Origin: Cyclobacteriaceae bacterium
GTDB taxonomy: Bacteria; Bacteroidota; Bacteroidia; Cytophagales; Cyclobacteriaceae
Reading direction: 5' to 3'
NCBI GenBank assembly: GCA_016787605.1
Contig: JAEUUE010000096.1
Location: 1 to 64,000 of the forward strand
DNA: 64,000 nucleotides
A program made the position numbers and the translations under genes. Within the stretch, counting starts at the first letter, position 1, and each line of letters begins with the position of its first letter. Below are positions 35,556 through 44,123 of the stretch, in pieces. Under the pieces are notes generated by a model. That model was not told the origin of the DNA and did no database searches. It saw only the letters and a list, made by a program, of their open reading frames with translations.

Positions 35556-36311
35556 ATGGGTTTCATTTCAAAATGGCTCAATCGCACGCTTCCCGCGGCA
35601 GAATTGCAGCAGGAGAAGACCAAGGATTATCGGAACATTGTGCTCATCCAGGTGGTCATCGTGGTCTTTGGACTCACGCTGTCGCAACCCATCCTGGAAG
35701 ATTCTTCCAGTGACCTGAGCAAGTTCATCATCACCGTGTTCTCACTTTTCGGAACCGTGTACACCTACCTTCTCTGCGACTTGCTCCGCAACTTCACCCG
35801 CAACCGAACGCTCCTCGTGATCATTTTCACCCTGCTGGCCGTGACCATTGGCATAGGCATATTGGCCGAGTTCCCCTACTACAAGGTTATCGAAGTACCG
35901 GACCGGCAGATGTTGTTGCTCACCGTTCACGGCCTGCTGTTCCCCATCGAAGTCACTGTCATCGCGTTCGCCATCCGCGACATCTTTTCCGGCAGTCACC
36001 TCACCCCCGACAAGCTCTGGGGTGCGGCCTGCGTGTTCCTCATGGTAGGCATATCCTTTGGAAGTCTGTATGACTTGCTGACCATCCTGAATCCCGGATC
36101 CCTCGGCAAACCCATTGAACTGGGCTTTCCCAACTACTCGGAATGCGTAACGTACAGTTTCTGCGTCCTGGGCGGCATGGAGTCCGGCCTGGAACCTTCC
36201 AAGCTGATTCGCAACATCGCTACCCTCGAGGCGGTATGGGGCTCCCTCTACGGGATGCTCATCATCGGCAAGCTGCTGGGGCTGCCCAGGCTGCCGGAAA
36301 AACAAGGCTAA
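35556..36311 (+). CDS. ion-channel-like membrane protein with degenerate selectivity filter
   Basis: 251 residues. Hydrophobic segments lie near 28-45, 57-77, 84-104, 118-140, 155-175 and 222-243. The block 196-243 (ECVTYSFCVLGGMESG..., then LIRNIATLEAVWGSLYGML) matches the pore helix, filter and last helix of bacterial two-TM-type potassium channels (YFSFVTLTTLGYGDxxP...R...LEAxxGxLY), but the TTLGYGD filter is replaced by VLGGMESG. It therefore looks like a channel relative that may not select potassium. A TATCTTGC box ends 4 bases before the ATG. Assigned from this pore-region pattern; the rest is unassigned. Confidence 0.7.
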   Translation: MGFISKWLNRTLPAAELQQEKTKDYRNIVLIQVVIVVFGLTLSQPILEDSSSDLSKFIITVFSLFGTVYTYLLCDLLRNFTRNRTLLVIIFTLLAVTIGIGILAEFPYYKVIEVPDRQMLLLTVHGLLFPIEVTVIAFAIRDIFSGSHLTPDKLWGAACVFLMVGISFGSLYDLLTILNPGSLGKPIELGFPNYSECVTYSFCVLGGMESGLEPSKLIRNIATLEAVWGSLYGMLIIGKLLGLPRLPEKQG

Positions 36312-36389
36312 ACAGGACCCTTCAGTCATAGCCAAAGCCTTCCCAATTCACTACTTTAGGGGACCCCAAACCGGGAAAACACCTCTGCT

Positions 36390-37205
36390 ATGCAAAACCG
36401 CAAACTACCTATCATCATTTTGGGAATCATCGGGTTCATTATCCTGATGTCCCTGTCCTCCAGCCTTTTCTACACGATTCAGCCCACCGAGCGGGCTGTT
36501 ATTTTCTACCCTTTTGGCGATGCCCTTGACCGGGATCACGTCATCACGCCGGGCTTCCATACCAAGGCGCCCTGGAACGAAGTCATTGTCTACGAAGTCG
36601 CTGAAATGACCAGCGACGAGACCATGGACATTAACGATAAGAACGGCTTGCCCATTCACGTCGACGTCACCGTGCGCTACTTTCCCATGCACGACAAGAT
36701 CGGGTACATCCACGAGAAGTTCACCCGCGATTATCCCAACCGCCTGGTGATCCCGGAGATGCGCTCCATGACACGCCAGGTGCTGGCCCGCTACACCGCC
36801 GAAGAAATCTACTCGACCAAGCGGGCCGAGGTGGAAAACAGCGTGATCACCGAGACTGAGAAAGTCCTCAACGCCAACTATGTCAATACCACGGCCGTGC
36901 TCATCCGTTCGATTAAACTTCCCGATCAGATCCGCATCGCCATTGAAAACAAACTCCAGCAGCAACAGGAGGCGCTCGCCTACCAGTTCCGCCTGGACAA
37001 GGAAAAGAGTGAGGCCGAACGGAAGCGTATTGCGGCCGAAGGCGAGTCGCGGGCGAACAACATTATCAACAATAGTTTATCAGACAAACTGCTGAAAATG
37101 AGGGGTATAGAAGCCACCCTCGAACTGGCCAAATCGCCCAACACCAAGGTCGTAGTCATTGGCTCTTCCAAGGACGGCTTACCGATGATCCTGGGCAACA
37201 ATTAA
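36390..37205 (+). CDS. prohibitin/SPFH-domain membrane protein
   Basis: 271 residues. One N-terminal membrane segment (about 8-28) is followed by an SPFH/prohibitin domain (IQPTERAVIFYPFGDALDRDHVITPGFH; DINDKNGLPIHVDVTVRYF; MRSMTRQVLARYTAEEIYSTKRAEVE) and a coiled coil (about 188-225: QQQQEALAYQFRLDKEKSEAERKRIAAEGES). Such proteins form large ring or cage scaffolds at the membrane and modulate proteases such as FtsH. The order and residues fit prohibitin homologues in Bacteroidota. Single gene, 63 bases before gltA. Confidence 0.9.
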   Translation: MQNRKLPIIILGIIGFIILMSLSSSLFYTIQPTERAVIFYPFGDALDRDHVITPGFHTKAPWNEVIVYEVAEMTSDETMDINDKNGLPIHVDVTVRYFPMHDKIGYIHEKFTRDYPNRLVIPEMRSMTRQVLARYTAEEIYSTKRAEVENSVITETEKVLNANYVNTTAVLIRSIKLPDQIRIAIENKLQQQQEALAYQFRLDKEKSEAERKRIAAEGESRANNIINNSLSDKLLKMRGIEATLELAKSPNTKVVVIGSSKDGLPMILGNN

Positions 37206-37268
37206 ATTATTCAAAGGGTTTCCAAGTACCGAGGCCCGGATTTACTTTAGAGAAAAATAGGCTCAATC

Positions 37269-38555
37269 ATGGCAAAGACAGCACAACTCATTATCGACGG
37301 GAAGACCTATGAGTTTCCCATCGTGGAAGGCACCGAAAATGAAAAAGGCATAGATATCGGCGATCTCCTGGAAAAGACAGGCACCGTTACCCTTGATTTC
37401 GGATACAAAAACACCGGCGCCACCAAAAGCGCCATCACGTTTCTCGACGGCGACAAGGGTATCCTCCGCTACCGGGGCTACTCCATTGAAGACCTTGCCG
37501 AGAAATCGAACTTCCTGGAGGTCGCCTACCTGCTGATCTTCGGTGAGCTGCCGATGAAAGACCACCTGCAGAAGTTCGCCGACGACATCAAGCAACGCAC
37601 CATGGTCCACGAAGACATCAAGAAGATCCTCGATGGCTTCCCTTCAACGGCCCATCCCATGGGTGTGCTCGCCTCCCTGTTCTGCGCTCAAACAGCCTTC
37701 TACCCCGAATCGCTCGATCCGAACCGTTCCAGCGAAGGGGTGTACCTGAGCATCGTCAGGGCGCTGGCCAAAATGCCCACCTTTGCGGCCTGGGCCTATA
37801 AGAATTCCAAAGGTCACCCGGTGAACTATCCGGATAACCGGCTCGACTACTGCTCCCGCTTCCTCAAGATGCTCTATGCTTTGCCGGCAGAAGACTATCA
37901 TGTAGACCCGGTGGTGGCCGACGCGCTCGACAAACTCCTCATCCTGCATGCCGACCATGAGCAAAACTGCTCAACCTCGACGGTGCGGATCGTGGGCAGC
38001 TCCAAGGCCAGCATTTATTCTTCCATATCCGCCGGCATCAACGCCCTGTGGGGGCCGCTCCACGGCGGTGCCAACCAGGAAGTTATTCTCATGCTGGAGG
38101 AGATCCGTAAGGATGGCGGCGACACCGAGAAGTGGATCAATAAAGCCAAGGACAAGAACAGTGGTTTCCGCCTCATGGGCTTCGGCCACCGCGTGTACAA
38201 GAACTTCGACCCGCGTGCCAAGATCATCAAGAAGGCTGCTGACGACGTGCTGAAGAAACTCGGGGTCAACGACCCTGTCCTTGAGATCGCCATGAAGCTG
38301 GAAGAAGTAGCCCTGCGCGACAGCTACTTCATCGAACGCAAGCTGTATCCCAACGTGGACTTCTACAGCGGCATCATTTACCGCGCATTGGGTATCCCGG
38401 TCGATATGTTTACTGTCATGTTTGCCATGGGCCGTCTGCCCGGATGGATTGCCCAGTGGAAGGAAATGCGCGAGAACAAGGAGCCGATCGGCCGTCCCCG
38501 CCAGATCTATGTAGGCCAGAACCTGCGCAAGTACGTGCCCATCGAAAAGCGCTGA
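37269..38555 (+). CDS. gltA: citrate synthase
   Basis: 428 residues, the hexameric type II size. It condenses oxaloacetate and acetyl-CoA in the TCA cycle. The catalytic set is present: H265 in GPLHGGANQ, H307 in GFGHRVYKN and D364 in NVDFYSG, matching E. coli H264/H305/D362; H227 lies in LHADHEQN. The start ATG follows a TACTTTAG element by about 22 bases. Three bases after its stop begins the acyl-CoA-binding protein gene, which makes an operon of acetyl-CoA and acyl-CoA genes plausible. Confidence 0.97.
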   Translation: MAKTAQLIIDGKTYEFPIVEGTENEKGIDIGDLLEKTGTVTLDFGYKNTGATKSAITFLDGDKGILRYRGYSIEDLAEKSNFLEVAYLLIFGELPMKDHLQKFADDIKQRTMVHEDIKKILDGFPSTAHPMGVLASLFCAQTAFYPESLDPNRSSEGVYLSIVRALAKMPTFAAWAYKNSKGHPVNYPDNRLDYCSRFLKMLYALPAEDYHVDPVVADALDKLLILHADHEQNCSTSTVRIVGSSKASIYSSISAGINALWGPLHGGANQEVILMLEEIRKDGGDTEKWINKAKDKNSGFRLMGFGHRVYKNFDPRAKIIKKAADDVLKKLGVNDPVLEIAMKLEEVALRDSYFIERKLYPNVDFYSGIIYRALGIPVDMFTVMFAMGRLPGWIAQWKEMRENKEPIGRPRQIYVGQNLRKYVPIEKR

Positions 38556-38558
38556 CCC

Positions 38559-38822
38559 ATGGCCCTCGCCGACGATTTCCAGGCTGCCGTGGAGCGTTCG
38601 AAGACGCTCACACGGCGCCCTTCCAACGAAGAGTTGCTGGACCTTTACGCGTTGTTCAAACAAGCTACGGACGGCGACGTGTCCGGAGAGCGGCCGGGAG
38701 GATTCGACTTCAAGGCCATCGCCAAATTCGATGCCTGGGCCGGCAAGAAAGGCAAGAGCAAGGATGAAGCGATGAAGGAGTACATCGACCTGGTCGGGAA
38801 GCTGGTGGCCTCCTATGCCTAG
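38559..38822 (+). CDS. acyl-CoA-binding protein (ACBP)
   Basis: 87 residues, the exact size of classical ACBP. Four-helix landmarks: DDFQAAVERSKTLTRRPSNEELLDLYALFKQATDGD, then FDFKAIAKFDAWAGKKGKSKDEAMKEYIDLV, in which the KxxAWxxxxGxSxxxAxxxYI pattern forms the CoA and acyl pocket. It binds medium- and long-chain acyl-CoA in the cytoplasm, buffering or carrying it. ACBP is common in eukaryotes and patchy in bacteria. It sits between gltA (3-base gap) and rsmE (8-base overlap), so it is cotranscribed with both. Confidence 0.93.
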   Translation: MALADDFQAAVERSKTLTRRPSNEELLDLYALFKQATDGDVSGERPGGFDFKAIAKFDAWAGKKGKSKDEAMKEYIDLVGKLVASYA

Positions 38823-39516
38823 TACTCCCCTTTTCTACCAACCTGACCTAGCGCTTTCTCACCTTACGCCCGAAGAGTCGCATCATACGATTCATGTTCT
38901 TCGCCTGCGCGTCGGTGATGCCATTGAAGTTACTGACGGGTTGGGCACGCTGGCAAGCGCTGAGCTTACGAGCACCGAGAGCCGAATAGCTGGCTTCAGA
39001 ATTCTTAAGTCACAAAAAACACCCAAGCGAGAACCGGGCATCCATCTCGCCATCGCCCCCACCAAAAACATCGACCGGATGGAGTGGCTGGTGGAGAAGT
39101 GTACGGAGATCGGCGTGGGCAGAATCACCTTTGTGCGGTGCAAGACCTCCGAGCGGCCGAGTATACCCCTGGAACGCCTTCAGAAACTCGCGCTGAGTGC
39201 CATGAAGCAGTCGCGCCAGGCCTGGCTGCCCGTGCTGGCAGACATGACCCCCTTCAAGGAATTTATCGGCCTTGTTAAGGAGCCTCAGCGGTTTATCGCC
39301 TATGTAGATACTTCCAATCCCGATCTTCTCTCGGCGCTGTTAAGGCCCACAGGCGATCGCGTGTTATTGATTGGCCCGGAGGGGGATTTCACCGCCGAGG
39401 AGTTGAAACTTGCCCTGGATGCCGGATTCAAGAAGGTTAGCCTTGGCCCGAATCGCCTGCGAACAGAGACGGCGGGGCTCGTAGGGGCGGTGGTGATGAC
39501 CACGTCTGTCAAATGA
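38815..39516 (+). CDS. rsmE: 16S rRNA (uracil-1498 N3)-methyltransferase RsmE
   Basis: 233 residues. An N-terminal PUA-like domain (HHTIHVLRLRVGDAIEVTDGLG) is followed by a SPOUT methyltransferase domain with knotted SAM-binding loops: RMEWLVEKCTEIGVGRITFVRCKTSER, LLIGPEGDFTAEEL and SLGPNRLRTETAG. It methylates U1498 in helix 44 of 16S rRNA. The start overlaps the ACBP gene by 8 bases. A decayed copy of its C-terminal part is present beyond the rhomboid gene (41184-41320). Confidence 0.96.
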   Translation: MPSTPLFYQPDLALSHLTPEESHHTIHVLRLRVGDAIEVTDGLGTLASAELTSTESRIAGFRILKSQKTPKREPGIHLAIAPTKNIDRMEWLVEKCTEIGVGRITFVRCKTSERPSIPLERLQKLALSAMKQSRQAWLPVLADMTPFKEFIGLVKEPQRFIAYVDTSNPDLLSALLRPTGDRVLLIGPEGDFTAEELKLALDAGFKKVSLGPNRLRTETAGLVGAVVMTTSVK

Positions 39517-39541
39517 TTGACGACGCGGCAGTTCCTTCACT

Positions 39542-41011
39542 TCACTGTCCTCCGCCCAACTCCTGAATGATGGACTCTATCTTGTTGTTGTATTCCTGGA
39601 GTTCAGACTGGTAGTCGTCCGTATCCTCATCAATCGCTTTATAAAGCAATTGGTAACTTTCAATTCTTAGCTGGCAATACTCCAAAAGCTTCCTGTTCTT
39701 TTCGTGAAGCTCTTCAGGCAGATTCAGCTTATCCGCTTCTTCAATAATCTCTATGCTCTTGCTCCAGGAGGGAATCCCTCGCTCCTTGATTTCCTTCAGC
39801 AATTCTGCCTTTGGGGTAGTGCCATCCTTGTGATATACCCCCAGGGCTTTTGATTCCAGGGAGACAAATTCCTTCATCTTCGCATCATACTGCCCAAGGT
39901 CATTGGGCGTCTGGCTGTAAACCAGGAATGACGTTGACAAAACGAAAACCGCCAGCAGTGTCACGGTCGTATACTTCAAATTAACCTCGTGTGGCTTTTT
40001 CAGGCTTGGGTAGAAGGCGTAGCCGGCCAGGATGCCTGTAATGAGTCCACCAATATGCGCCGCATTGTCTATCCCCCCTTTCAGGCCGTTTAGCAAGTTG
40101 TAACTGATAAAAATAACCATGCTCGTCAGGAAGGTCCTTCTCGCCGATTTCTCAATAAGGTTGGTGGTCAGCATGGCCAGAAACACACCATACATTCCAA
40201 AAATGGCTCCGGAAGCACCGGCGCTTATGGTCAGGTCATGCCAATAAAGGCTGGTCACGCTTCCGCCCAATCCAGAAAGGAGGTAAGCGGAAAGGAACCT
40301 GGTTCTTCCCAATTGCGGCTCCAACAGTAGCCCGATATAGATGAGGGCATATAGATTCATCAGGAGATGGATCACTCCGATGTGGAGAAAGCAACTTGTC
40401 AGCAATCGCCACCCTTGTCCCTCCAGGGTAATCGGCCTGAAATTGGCACCCCAGTTAATCAGGCTTTCATTGTCGGGGAGCAGGATGTCTACACCGCTTA
40501 CCACCATGAGGACGAAGATCAGGATATTGGCATTGACGATGAGCGGAGTAAAAAAGTAGCCTTCGGTGGGGACAAAGATGGAAAACACGTTCTTTATCTT
40601 ATCTCTCGAAGTCTGCGGGGGCTGATTGAGCAAATCTTCCCCGGCACCGGCGCTTGACTTTATTTCCTGGTACCGTGACGAAACCTCTTCCTGTGATACC
40701 CGGGCGATAGTCTCTTTGAAGCTTCTCAGAAACGATTCGACGTTCTCCTTGTTTTTGCCCCAGTCGGCAAGCTGACTTCCCGTACATTCGCTTTTTATCG
40801 TCGCCTTGTTGTTCTCTATCTTGACCGTCACCTCCTCACTCCAGGAAAGCCAGGACACCTTGGTGTAGGCCACAAATCCGCTTTCGCTGGTATACCCAAT
40901 GTTCCAATTAATCTGCCTGGCCGCCTCCAGTCCGATGACCAGGATTTGTTCGTGGTTCAATTCCTCAAAGGTGATCTCCTCGATGTGCCGGGGGGTTATA
41001 CCAAATGCCAT
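39542..41011 (-). CDS. rhomboid-family intramembrane serine protease
   Basis: 489 residues. A soluble N-terminal domain (about 1-110, beta-rich, VSWLSWSEEVTVKIENN) precedes the rhomboid core: HLLMN (H215, N219), GASGAIFG with nucleophile S267, and AAHIGG with H319, over six or more membrane segments (about 155-350). A soluble helical C-terminus (about 365-489) is predicted to be charged and partly coiled. All catalytic residues are present, so an active protease is expected; substrates unknown. The gene lies inverted between intact rsmE and a remnant of a second rsmE, which suggests it arrived by insertion or rearrangement. Confidence 0.93.
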   Translation of the reverse strand: MAFGITPRHIEEITFEELNHEQILVIGLEAARQINWNIGYTSESGFVAYTKVSWLSWSEEVTVKIENNKATIKSECTGSQLADWGKNKENVESFLRSFKETIARVSQEEVSSRYQEIKSSAGAGEDLLNQPPQTSRDKIKNVFSIFVPTEGYFFTPLIVNANILIFVLMVVSGVDILLPDNESLINWGANFRPITLEGQGWRLLTSCFLHIGVIHLLMNLYALIYIGLLLEPQLGRTRFLSAYLLSGLGGSVTSLYWHDLTISAGASGAIFGMYGVFLAMLTTNLIEKSARRTFLTSMVIFISYNLLNGLKGGIDNAAHIGGLITGILAGYAFYPSLKKPHEVNLKYTTVTLLAVFVLSTSFLVYSQTPNDLGQYDAKMKEFVSLESKALGVYHKDGTTPKAELLKEIKERGIPSWSKSIEIIEEADKLNLPEELHEKNRKLLEYCQLRIESYQLLYKAIDEDTDDYQSELQEYNNKIESIIQELGGGQ

Positions 41012-41435
41012 GCGTAATTTTTATTTGTCTGCCTGATTCAATAGAAATCCGGATAAAACGAAGATACAATAATGTGACTATACCCATTTGCGTCCATTCA
41101 GTCATTTCGCGATAAAAATGTCCAGCCATGGATTTCACTAATGTTCATGATTGGTCATATTTTGATACCCTGATGCCGGCCCGCAGCGGTTTATCGCTTA
41201 CACCGATACGTCACATCCCCTTCTTCTGGTGGCACTTGTAAAGCCTGACGGCGATCAGGTCCTATTGATTGGTCCGAAAGGTTCTTCACCCATGAGAGAC
41301 TTCAGGAAAGTAAGCCGGGGCGCCCACCATTGGTGCCCAATCAGTAATTCGCAGCCAAAATGCAAGAAAAACCCTAACCGCCTTTTAATCTCCCCCAAGG
41401 CCAGATTGTACTATTTTGAGCGGCATAAGATCGTC
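41012..41435. other. 424-base region with rsmE remnant and promoters
   Basis: The only gap over 300 bases. It holds the upstream region of the rhomboid gene (41012-41180; no clear promoter seen), an rsmE relic (41184-41320) and the leader of the response regulator gene, with a TACTATTTTG box near 41410 as its likely -7 element. No RNA gene recognised. Confidence 0.6.
41184..41320 (+). pseudogene. rsmE C-terminal remnant
   Basis: Translated in frame, this segment gives QRFIAYTDTSHP, then VALVKPDGDQVLLIGPKGS, then FRKVSRG. The intact RsmE reads QRFIAYVDTSNP, SALLRPTGDRVLLIGPEGD and FKKVSLG in the same order, with about ten residues (the EELKLALDAG part) missing in the remnant. Similarity is also plain in the DNA (cagcggtttatcgc shared exactly). 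A stop codon at 41163 and the lack of any N-terminal half show it is not a gene. The match breaks down after about 41320. Confidence 0.8.
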
Positions 41436-42155
41436 ATGCGAACCGAGCCGAAGAAGATACTATTGGTGGAGGATGAAACGGGTGTTGCTTCCTTCATCAA
41501 GAAGGGCCTCACGGAAGAAGGAATGATAGTCAGTGTTGCCCTCGACGGCACTACGGGTCTGGATATGGCCCTTCGACATTCCTTCGACCTGATTATTCTC
41601 GATATCATGCTTCCTGGCCTCAACGGACTTGACGTGTGCCGTAACATCCGAAAGCAAAATCAAAGCGTAGCCATATTGTTTCTCACCGCGCTAGGCACCT
41701 CCGAGAATATTGTTGCAGGTTTCAATAGTGCGGCCGACGACTACCTCGTAAAGCCGTTCAAGTACGTCGAATTACTGGCCCGGGTGAAATCGCTCCTCAG
41801 GCGCATGGAAACCTCGGCGGCACCATCAAAGGCCGAGGAGCAGCACTACCATTTCAGCGACCTCATCCTCAACGATGTCAGCAAGGTGGTTACACGAAAC
41901 GATAGGGTCATTTCACTCACGGCGACCGAATACCGCCTGCTCTTTATGTTTCTCAAAAATCCCGGACGCGTCTTGTCACGCATGGCCATTCTGGAGGAAG
42001 TGTGGGGTGTCGATTTCGATCTGGGTACCAACGTGGTTGATGTCTACGTCAACTATCTCCGCAAGAAGATAGACCGCAATCAAAAGACCAAGCTCATTCA
42101 CACCGTCATCGGAATGGGTTATGTTCTCAAAGAGCAGCATGAAGACACAAACTAA
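41436..42155 (+). CDS. OmpR-family response regulator
   Basis: 239 residues from the ATG at 41436; the frame is open further upstream only through the rsmE remnant. The receiver domain (about 1-118) has acidic pocket ED (12-13 region), phospho-acceptor D56 in LIILDIMLPG, T84-region FLTA and the conserved K in LVKPF. The winged-helix DNA-binding domain (about 140-235) has LTATEYRLLFMFLKNPGRVLSR and VDVYVNYLRKKID. It pairs with the histidine kinase that overlaps its 3' end by 17 bases. It is followed by genes for a stress-like protein and an anion transporter, possible targets. Confidence 0.96.
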   Translation: MRTEPKKILLVEDETGVASFIKKGLTEEGMIVSVALDGTTGLDMALRHSFDLIILDIMLPGLNGLDVCRNIRKQNQSVAILFLTALGTSENIVAGFNSAADDYLVKPFKYVELLARVKSLLRRMETSAAPSKAEEQHYHFSDLILNDVSKVVTRNDRVISLTATEYRLLFMFLKNPGRVLSRMAILEEVWGVDFDLGTNVVDVYVNYLRKKIDRNQKTKLIHTVIGMGYVLKEQHEDTN

Positions 42156-43518
42156 GCTCGCCATTTTCTTTTTTTTGGCTTCCATGGCTACCATTGTGGT
42201 GCTCAGCGCAAGCGTGTACTATTTTATCATCCAGTACTCCTTTACCGACTTTTACAAGCGACTCGAAATCCGCGGGGTGGTCACCGCCAAAGCCCAATTG
42301 GACCAGGAGGAAGCGAGTCAAGCCGTCTTGCAGGAAGTGAGAAGACTTCACCTGGAACGACTTCCTGAGGAGAAGGAGTATTTCATACCTGCGGACGATG
42401 GGGAGCTGCCCCAAACAGCCGATAGCCTTGGTCTCCCCCTGAACTTCTTTCATCAAATACTACAGGAAGGTGAGGCTACCCATCAGAAAGAGAACACGTT
42501 CTATGCCGGAATCCTGTACCAGGGGAAGCAGGACAAGTACCTCGTCATCGTTTCGGCCAATAACTACCACAACTTACAGCTGCTGAGTCACTTGCGCAAC
42601 GGCTTCCTGTTGGCCATCCTCATTGTGTCCCTTCTTGCGCTTTCCATGGCCATTGCTTTTTCGAAGAAAGTCTTCCAACCTGTAAAGGCCATCACTCGAC
42701 GCGTGATGGAGATCAGTTCCAAAAACCTGCATTTGCGCCTGGAGGACCGCAAAGTGAACGACGAAATCAGTGAACTGTCCAGCACGTTCAATAATATGCT
42801 CGACCGGCTTGAAACGGCCTTTGAGACTCAAAACAACTTCATCAGCAACGCCTCGCATGAACTAAATACCCCGCTGACCTCCATCATCGGTCAAACCGAT
42901 GTCACTCTCGCCAAGGAGAGAACCAAGCAGGAATATGTGGAGACGCTGACTGTAGTGCAACGAGAGGCGGGGCGCCTGGAAAAGATTACCAAGTCCCTCC
43001 TCTTTTTGGCACAGACCGGGCTTACCGGCAAGGCCCTTACGTTCGACAAGGTAAGAATGGACCAGCTTCTGTGGGACGTGAAGGAAACTATTGACAAAAT
43101 GAATCCACGCAATAAAGTGCAACTCAATTTCAGCTTGATGCCTGATAGTCCGGAACTGCTAAAAGTGAAAGGCAACAATCAGCTCCTGCATTTGGCGCTC
43201 AGCAACCTGATCAACAATGCGTGCAAATACTCCAACAATCAGGCGGTCATCGTGTCGATAGCCGCCTCGGGCAGCAAGGTCATCCTGGTCGTGAAAGACC
43301 AAGGTATTGGGATTCCGGAGGATGAACTCAAATTCATCTTCGATCCCTTCTTTCGTGGTTCCAACACAAAAGCCTTTGAAGGATACGGTATCGGGCTACC
43401 GCTTACCCGAAACATTCTTCGCCTTCATCAGGCTGACCTCGAAGTTGTCTCAACCCTCAACAAAGGAACAACGGTACAGGTCGTACTGCCAACCGGTCAC
43501 TACACACTCGACCAGTAA
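42139..43518 (+). CDS. two-component sensor histidine kinase
   Basis: 459 residues from the ATG at 42139, overlapping the response regulator gene by 17 bases. Two membrane segments (about 7-30 and 155-178) flank a periplasmic sensor region of about 120 residues with no recognisable ligand motif. HAMP (about 178-230), HisKA with phospho-acceptor H240 in SNASHELNTPLTSI, and HATPase_c with N box (ALSNLINNACKYS), G1 (VKDQGIGIPED) and G2 (GYGIGLPL) follow. It should phosphorylate the regulator at 41436. Signal unknown. Confidence 0.96.
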   Translation: MKTQTKLAIFFFLASMATIVVLSASVYYFIIQYSFTDFYKRLEIRGVVTAKAQLDQEEASQAVLQEVRRLHLERLPEEKEYFIPADDGELPQTADSLGLPLNFFHQILQEGEATHQKENTFYAGILYQGKQDKYLVIVSANNYHNLQLLSHLRNGFLLAILIVSLLALSMAIAFSKKVFQPVKAITRRVMEISSKNLHLRLEDRKVNDEISELSSTFNNMLDRLETAFETQNNFISNASHELNTPLTSIIGQTDVTLAKERTKQEYVETLTVVQREAGRLEKITKSLLFLAQTGLTGKALTFDKVRMDQLLWDVKETIDKMNPRNKVQLNFSLMPDSPELLKVKGNNQLLHLALSNLINNACKYSNNQAVIVSIAASGSKVILVVKDQGIGIPEDELKFIFDPFFRGSNTKAFEGYGIGLPLTRNILRLHQADLEVVSTLNKGTTVQVVLPTGHYTLDQ

Positions 43519-43616
43519 CCGGGGGTCCGCCTTCTCATCTCATTTTAATCCCACTCTTAGGCCGCTTTAATGAAGGCTTCGGATAATTGCTATGGACAGC
43601 AAGAAACCGAGAGCCT

Positions 43617-44099
43617 ATGGCCAGAACCCTGCTCATTCCCACTGATTTTTCAATCGAGTCTCTCTGGCTCCTGAAGGAAGCCCTGAGACCCGTACAAATC
43701 GGAAAGGTCAGCATCATTCTGCTTCACTGCGTTTACACTTCCGACTCCATCGTGGAATTGCTTTTCTTCTCCCGGAAGGAACTTGTGGACAAACTCATCA
43801 ACGAAGATTTTCGGGACGCGTGCAAGATTCTCAGAAGGAAATACACCCATCATATAGAATCCCTGCGTATTGAAATATTCTCCGGCAACACGCAGCGAGC
43901 ATTCAAAGATTTTCTGCTTGCCAATCACATAGACGAGATCCTGCTTCCGCATCCATTCGGTCTCAAAAATGTTCATCGCGACAGCTTCAGTCCGGAGCCG
44001 TTCATCAGAAACTGTCACGCCGTTGTAACCGAAGTGGCCTGGCAGCCATCCGAGGATATACCGGAAAAGAACAAGCTGGCAGCCATATTTCTTCTCTAA
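43617..44099 (+). CDS. UspA-like hypothetical protein
   Basis: 160 residues from the ATG at 43617. The first strand and helix (RTLLIPTDFSIESLWLLKEAL) and second strand (VSIILLHCVY) follow the universal-stress-protein fold, but the G-2x-G-9x-G nucleotide motif is missing from the C-terminal half, where ILLPHPFGLKNVHRDSFSPEPF stands in its place. So it is a divergent UspA relative that probably does not bind ATP in the usual way. It lies 24 bases before the SulP transporter gene and is likely cotranscribed with it. Confidence 0.65.
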   Translation: MARTLLIPTDFSIESLWLLKEALRPVQIGKVSIILLHCVYTSDSIVELLFFSRKELVDKLINEDFRDACKILRRKYTHHIESLRIEIFSGNTQRAFKDFLLANHIDEILLPHPFGLKNVHRDSFSPEPFIRNCHAVVTEVAWQPSEDIPEKNKLAAIFLL

Positions 44100-44123
44100 C
44101 CCAACTCGCTGACCGCACAGCCC

